From: Amphiura filiformis | Lineage: Eukaryota; Echinodermata; Ophiuroidea; Amphilepidida; Amphiuridae | Length of the DNA stretch: 64,000 nucleotides | Assembly (NCBI RefSeq): GCF_039555335.1 | Contig: NC_092644.1 | Coordinates: 49,985,281 to 50,049,280 of the forward strand | Direction: 5' to 3' | In this document: positions 59,191-64,000 of the stretch, piece after piece | How positions within the stretch are numbered: position 1 is the first letter of the stretch | Layout: each line of letters opens with the position of its first letter | Position numbers and translations under genes: made by a program | Notes under the pieces: model-generated | What the model was told of the DNA's origin: nothing | Database searches by the model: none | What the model saw: the letters and a program-made list of their open reading frames with translations, nothing else

Positions 59191-60780
59191 TGTAACAGGA
59201 AAACTGGGAGGGGATTATGAGAATAATATGAGGGCGATAGACCATTTTTACGGATGTGACGGACCCGTGCTGGGGTCACAATGACATGTAAATGGACGGC
59301 CTAATTATATAGTAAAGCAGACGAAACACAAGATGTAGAATGTTCACAGTCATATTTCTTTTTTGTCACTGGATTTCATCAACAGCAATAGCTGTCTATA
59401 CATAGTCGTAGTCAATGCCGTAAGTTAATACAATGTTTTTGGTGTGGATTTACGTGCTGTAATGCATAATGAGGGATAGAAATGACAAGGCATTTATACA
59501 TAAGCTTACAAAGGACAAATGCCTACCTGTTATTTAGGCCTAAAGTTTAGTGCAACCTAGCAAGATACAGAAAGGGAGTCTTTAAAAGAGAGTGTTATTT
59601 TTAACACCAAATTACGAGCACCAGGCCAGCAGACCTCAAGCAATAAACACCTATACTAAAACACGTATAAATCCTCACGCGGCTCATACCTTAAACATGC
59701 GTGCATACAATATTGAATTAATAAGAATTTGGAAAGACTCCATTTGTGTTCATGCGGGTTGTTTATTATTTTAGATGTTCAAATGTTGACACAGGAAGAT
59801 TTTGATTTATAATAATGAGGGGGATGTTATTTAGCTTAAAAGTACATGGCTCGGTTCTATGACAGAGATATGGTTCACTACAATGGCTGGGGTAAAAGCT
59901 TAACCGATGCACGCACACTGCATAGGCCAAACGGTCTATGCTAAGCTTAAACCAATAATTAAAAACCCTGGTTAACCTTTGCTTCATCCGGCAGTATCAG
60001 TCATCTTAAATGTGCATTGACACCTTGGAGCAAAGAAGCTCTCATAAACGGGTCGCACGGCTGAAGTTACCAGATATTATACAGCAAAAACTCAACCTTT
60101 TGCACAGCCATTATAGTAACCACATCTCCATCACGAACCTTAGGAGGCCTATCAGCCTCCATATCATCAGCGAGCCGGCTTACAATACATAAAAGTTACA
60201 TGTCCAGATTTGATTTAGTTGATTTAGTCATTAATTAGGCCTAAAATTTAGTACCAAATACCGAATTTGGCATGGGCCACTGCCGGCATGGCAGTGGCTT
60301 TTCTAACCCTTTTTACATCTCACCTGCAGATCTTCTGTCTGTTGAAATTGAACCCAAACTGTAAATCTAAATTGAGCTAAATAAAAACTATGTCTCACAC
60401 TAATCAAGTCTGCAACCGGAATGGCGCTACTTGTTTTAAAAAGCGACGCCAAAGGTCTGTCTCATTGCTCATGCGCAACTCCTCAGAATTAGCTGATTGG
60501 TTTAGCGCGGCAACTTCCAGCCAGGTTGACTCCGCCCACAATAATATAGAGGCGTATGATCGTGCCAGGGCAGCGCGGACATCATTGTAGTTGATTATGC
60601 TGAAATTTAAGGCCTACTTGTATTAATTATCTGATCATGTTGAATTTTAAGGTCTACATTTATATTAAAGAATTATTTAGTTAACCAGCACATTTATACC
60701 ACACATATATATAGAAATATAATACGCCTACGATAATTTAAATACATTTAACATAAAGGGCCAAAAGTAGTTTCATTACA
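59191..60780. mobile_element. LTR-like insertion (probable solo LTR), TGTAA...TTACA
   Basis: Starts TGTAACAGG and ends CATTACA, with an exact 4-bp duplication ATAC on both sides (59187-59190, 60781-60784). The uninterrupted opposite arm of the host palindrome reads GAATACCTAATT, which fixes the empty site. TG/CA ends, a short direct duplication and internal AATAAA (60380-60385) fit a long solo LTR of a Gypsy-like element. No retroviral-type coding sequence is present. Confidence 0.6.
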
Positions 60781-61059
60781 ATACCTAATTAGCCCCATTC
60801 AAATCAGTGTAAATTGGCCTGGTTCATAACTGTTTGGAACCTTACCTAAAAAACTAGCATTCAGCTAGCACTCACTAGGCATTCCATTGAATGGTAAAGA
60901 ACCGGTAATGAATGCCTAAATGGTGAATGCCTCCAATACTATAACATTGAGTTAATAGGCGGTTGTTAGCACTCAACCGCCTGTTTGCTAACCCTCAACC
61001 GCTTATAGCGGTTCATAAGTGGTTCATAAGCCCTCCTCAGAGGCGAAATATGTAAATGA

Positions 61060-61250
61060 GCTAAGCACTCGAACCACTAAGGAGGCATTCGAACCACCAA
61101 GGAGGCATTCCAACCGCCTAGCATTTAAACCACCTAGGAAGGAGTCGAACCGCTTGGGAAGCATTCCAACCGCCTAGGAAGCATTCCAACCGCTAGGAAG
61201 CATTCCAACCGCTAGGAAGCATTCCAACCGCCTACGAACCACTTATTTAG
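61060..61250. repeat. 20-bp minisatellite inside the foldback element
   Basis: AAGCATTCCAACCGCCTAGG and shorter or variant units repeat about nine times. Confidence 0.85.
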
Positions 61251-62660
61251 CCCTCAACCGCTATAAGTGGTTCGTAAGTGGTTCATAAGCCCTCCTCAGA
61301 GGCGAAATATGTAAATGAGCTAGGCCCTCGAACCACTTAGTGGCATCTCAACCGCCTATGAAGCACTCCAACCGCCAATGAAATTTCCAATCGCCTCAGA
61401 AGCATTCCAACCACCTATAGGCATTCCAACCGCTTATAGGTATTCCAACCACTTACAGGTGAAGCACTTGAACCACTATATAATTATATAGCTATGCTGG
61501 CTAAGCAATTATACGAGAGTGACGAATAGGAATATAATGCACTGCAGAACATCGCACATGGTAAGCCCAGAATATACTCCATTTTTTATCCATTGTGACA
61601 GACGCAGAGGCATTTTAGTTCAGTACAGCGTCTGTCTTTGTCGAGTCTATGATATTTTTAGTGTAGACACTAGCGGAGATGTGACTCCAAGTTCTTCTGG
61701 TTGAACAATATAATTGTCAAATCAGCTTAGAATTCAGTATTGACATCAATTGAGTGAACGCAAAGATCTAACATCTGGTGGCTAAATCACATCCGATGGA
61801 TAAATCACTGCGTCTCTTGTCTATGGAAAAAAAGTGAGTAAATTTGAGGCTTGGGCCTAGTTCAAATGCAAACTATGCTTCAATGAATTCCCATCACATA
61901 AAGGTAGTTGCTTTAGCCCTCTAATCACACGGTTGTATTAGCCCTTGAACGAATATATCAGAATCAAAGGATACCATTATTATTGTCTCAATTAACACAC
62001 AAACCATATGCAAACACCAGAAAGCTGGCCACTGCTATAGTTTATCTTTTTTATTCTTTGATGTAATTCTCCAAATTGACTCCTGGAAACAAATTAAATA
62101 ATTCTTATTAACAACTGTGGAGGTCCAAACTATTCCCTTCATAATAAATGAAGTCAAAAGTGAAAAAAAAAAGACAATTTCCCCTAATTTTGCGCCATAT
62201 GAGTGCTTTTTTAGTGGATTTGTGTGTGGTATAAATGTACACTATTATTATTAATGTTAATAATAATGCCCCAATATGCTAACTAGCTCCTCCTTCAAGA
62301 AACTGCCTACATAAAAACCTATATTCAAAGTTACATCTAGTCATATTTAAGCTTACCTATACTAACACCATCCATATTGTGGCATATTATTGCACACAAA
62401 GATAACTACATGGATCCCATACATGTATGATGTTGTCCACATAATATGCATTGTCATGTAACATCCCAAATGTAAAGAGTGAAAAATAAAGCCTATAATA
62501 AAGCTGGAAACATGAAAGGATTAAGATTCAATCATCTTTGCATTCACACCAGTTCAAAATGGCAGTTAGAAATATATTCCCATCATGCACCTGTTTGACC
62601 CTTGGGTCAACCACTAAGGAATGCTAGTCAAGGCTATTAGCAGAATGCCTAATTGAATGG

Positions 62661-62890
62661 AATGCCTATTTACTTAGAAAATTTTTAACCGAATGCCTAA
62701 TACTTAGAAATTTTTCAGTGGAATGCCTATTACTTAAGAATTTTTTTAACCGAATGCCTAATACTTAGAAATTTTTCAGTGGAATGCCTATTACTTAAGA
62801 ATTTTTTTAACCGAATGCCTAATACTTAGAAATTTTTCAGTGGAATGCCTATTACTTAAGGATTTTTTTAACCGAATGCCTATGACTTAT
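62661..62890. repeat. 61-bp tandem repeat inside the foldback element
   Basis: AATGCCTATTACTTAAGAAT, TTTTTTAACCGAATGCCTAA and TACTTAGAAATTTTTCAGTG form a unit with starts at 62661, 62722, 62783 and 62844. Confidence 0.9.
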
Positions 62891-63304
62891 CCGAATGCCA
62901 CTGAGTGCCTATAGCAAACCACCTAATCCTAGAACCACGAGGGCTTAATGAGTAAATAGGCATTCGGTGGCATTCTAGTGAGGCATTCAGAATGCCTGTG
63001 AACCAGCTCTATAGGCATTCATTAGCTTTTGAGTGCTAGTGACCACCTAGTACCGCTATCCTTGGCACTCGAGGGCTTGGCGAATACCTACAGAATGCCA
63101 AATAGGCATTCATGTTTGGTAAAGGCCAATTAACACTGATTTCAATGGGGCTAATTAGGTATTCGTGCGGCCATATCTCGGGCCCTCATGATCCGATTCC
63201 CATCAAATTTGGACTGCAGATGTTTTTCATCATGTTCTACTGAAATATGAAAATGCTGAAATGCAAAAAAAAGTTTTTTGTGACGTCATCACTTCGGTAC
63301 TCTA

Positions 63305-64000
63305 TACAAATCCTGGTTGGTGGTGTGGAACATCTAGTGTATTCTGCAAGAGACTGGTGCAGTTATCTCCTCATTTTTAATGTTATTGTCCGTGTTCCTG
63401 CACGGTATGTAAACACAGTAATGCTCTATATGTCTCTTAGCAACTTACTTTTCCAAACCTTGTCCATGTGTTTGAAAAGGGTTGGTCCATGTTGAAGACT
63501 TTGTGCATCAGAGATATCATAAACAAAATTTATGCACATGATATGGGCAGGTAAAACCTTTTATTTAGCCCATGGGTAGATGTGGAAGATGATGCATTTA
63601 AGTAGATATGGAATAGGGAGTAATTGGCTGTACAATGCGTGGCCAAAATGGAGAAAAAGTGGCCCTACAATAGCTAATATTGACTGCCTATTTCATTTGC
63701 AGGGTTGTAAATTACACATCACCAAAAATCCAGTTTGAGTCAAGTCCCTGGGACTACTAAAGTCATTTGGATTAATTTTTAATTCAAATCAAGTCAAGTC
63801 ACTGGAGTCACTGAAATGATTCAATGAGATTGAGTTACTGAATAGCATTCGAGTCAGCCTGATTTTACCTCAAGTCACAAGTTATGAATTGTTACAAGTC
63901 ACAAGTATGAATTGTTACATATTTTCAGCAGGAACCTATTTTCCCACCCAATCACACAGACATGGTACTTTCAATGGAATGAATGCAATGTCTCTTTACA
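63305..64000. other. No gene recognised
   Basis: Short (GA)GTCAAGTCACTGGAGTCAC-type repeats at 63740-63910 (GAGTCAAGTC, CAAGTCACAAGT); otherwise ordinary AT-rich sequence. Confidence 0.4.

Larger units (their letters stand above)
59041..63304. mobile_element. Large palindromic foldback element, interrupted by an LTR-like insertion
   Basis: Outer arms: AGAGTACAGAAGTG...TTTCAGCATTTTCATGATCA...CGAGATATGGCCGCATGAAT on the left, and the reverse complement (ATTCGTGCGGCCATATCTCG...CACTTCGGTACTCT) at 63163-63304. The pairing resumes inside as CTAATTAGCCCCATTCAAAT against ATTTCAATGGGGCTAATTAG. Without the 1590-bp insertion and its 4-bp duplication the element is about 2.67 kb. Its interior has arrays of ACCGCCTAGGAAGCATTCC type (60950-61480, in two copies about 280 bp apart) and a 61-bp tandem. 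No transposase was recognised. Confidence 0.8.

Overview
The window is eukaryotic nuclear DNA from an invertebrate animal. It is AT-rich, has spliced genes with GT-AG introns and is crowded with short transposons. The frequent AGGCCTA-type words, the telomere-like CCCTAA stretches and a human-like exon set for MAN1B1 suggest a deuterostome such as an echinoderm or hemichordate. That placement is inference. No bacterial, CRISPR or complete viral features were seen. || Gene 1 (+ strand, about 6209-31091) is an orthologue of MAN1B1, the endoplasmic-reticulum mannosyl-oligosaccharide 1,2-alpha-mannosidase (GH47). I can place ten coding exons from start to stop, with splice phases that agree throughout. 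They give about 693 residues, against 699 in human. The one defect is an apparent missing base in exon 2, between the basic juxtamembrane segment and the transmembrane helix. || The most striking feature is in this gene. In two separate exons (6 and 9), the 3' part of the exon together with its intact 5' splice site has been amplified in tandem into the following intron: about 19 units of 128-138 bp at 20199-22724, and about 28 units of 70 bp at 27495-29450. Only the first copy in each array has a usable acceptor, and read-through into any later copy meets a stop codon, so the spliceosome faces rows of near-identical donors of which only one keeps the frame. || Gene 2 (+ strand, 47202 to beyond the window) begins a secreted protein with a signal peptide and a thrombospondin N-terminal (TSPN) domain. 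Only its first two coding exons were found. || The 16-kb interval between the genes holds about 4.9 kb of a 78-bp satellite (40566-45505), tRNA-derived SINE copies, a pogo-like element and nested MITEs. || Five hAT-like elements have 8-bp target-site duplications that can be read directly (one with a single mismatch). A palindromic foldback element of about 4.3 kb at 59041-63304 has a 1590-bp TGTAA...TTACA insertion (likely solo LTR) with a 4-bp duplication in one arm. Intron 8 of MAN1B1 holds a three-deep nest of inverted-repeat elements. LINE remnants of two kinds sit in intron 9.
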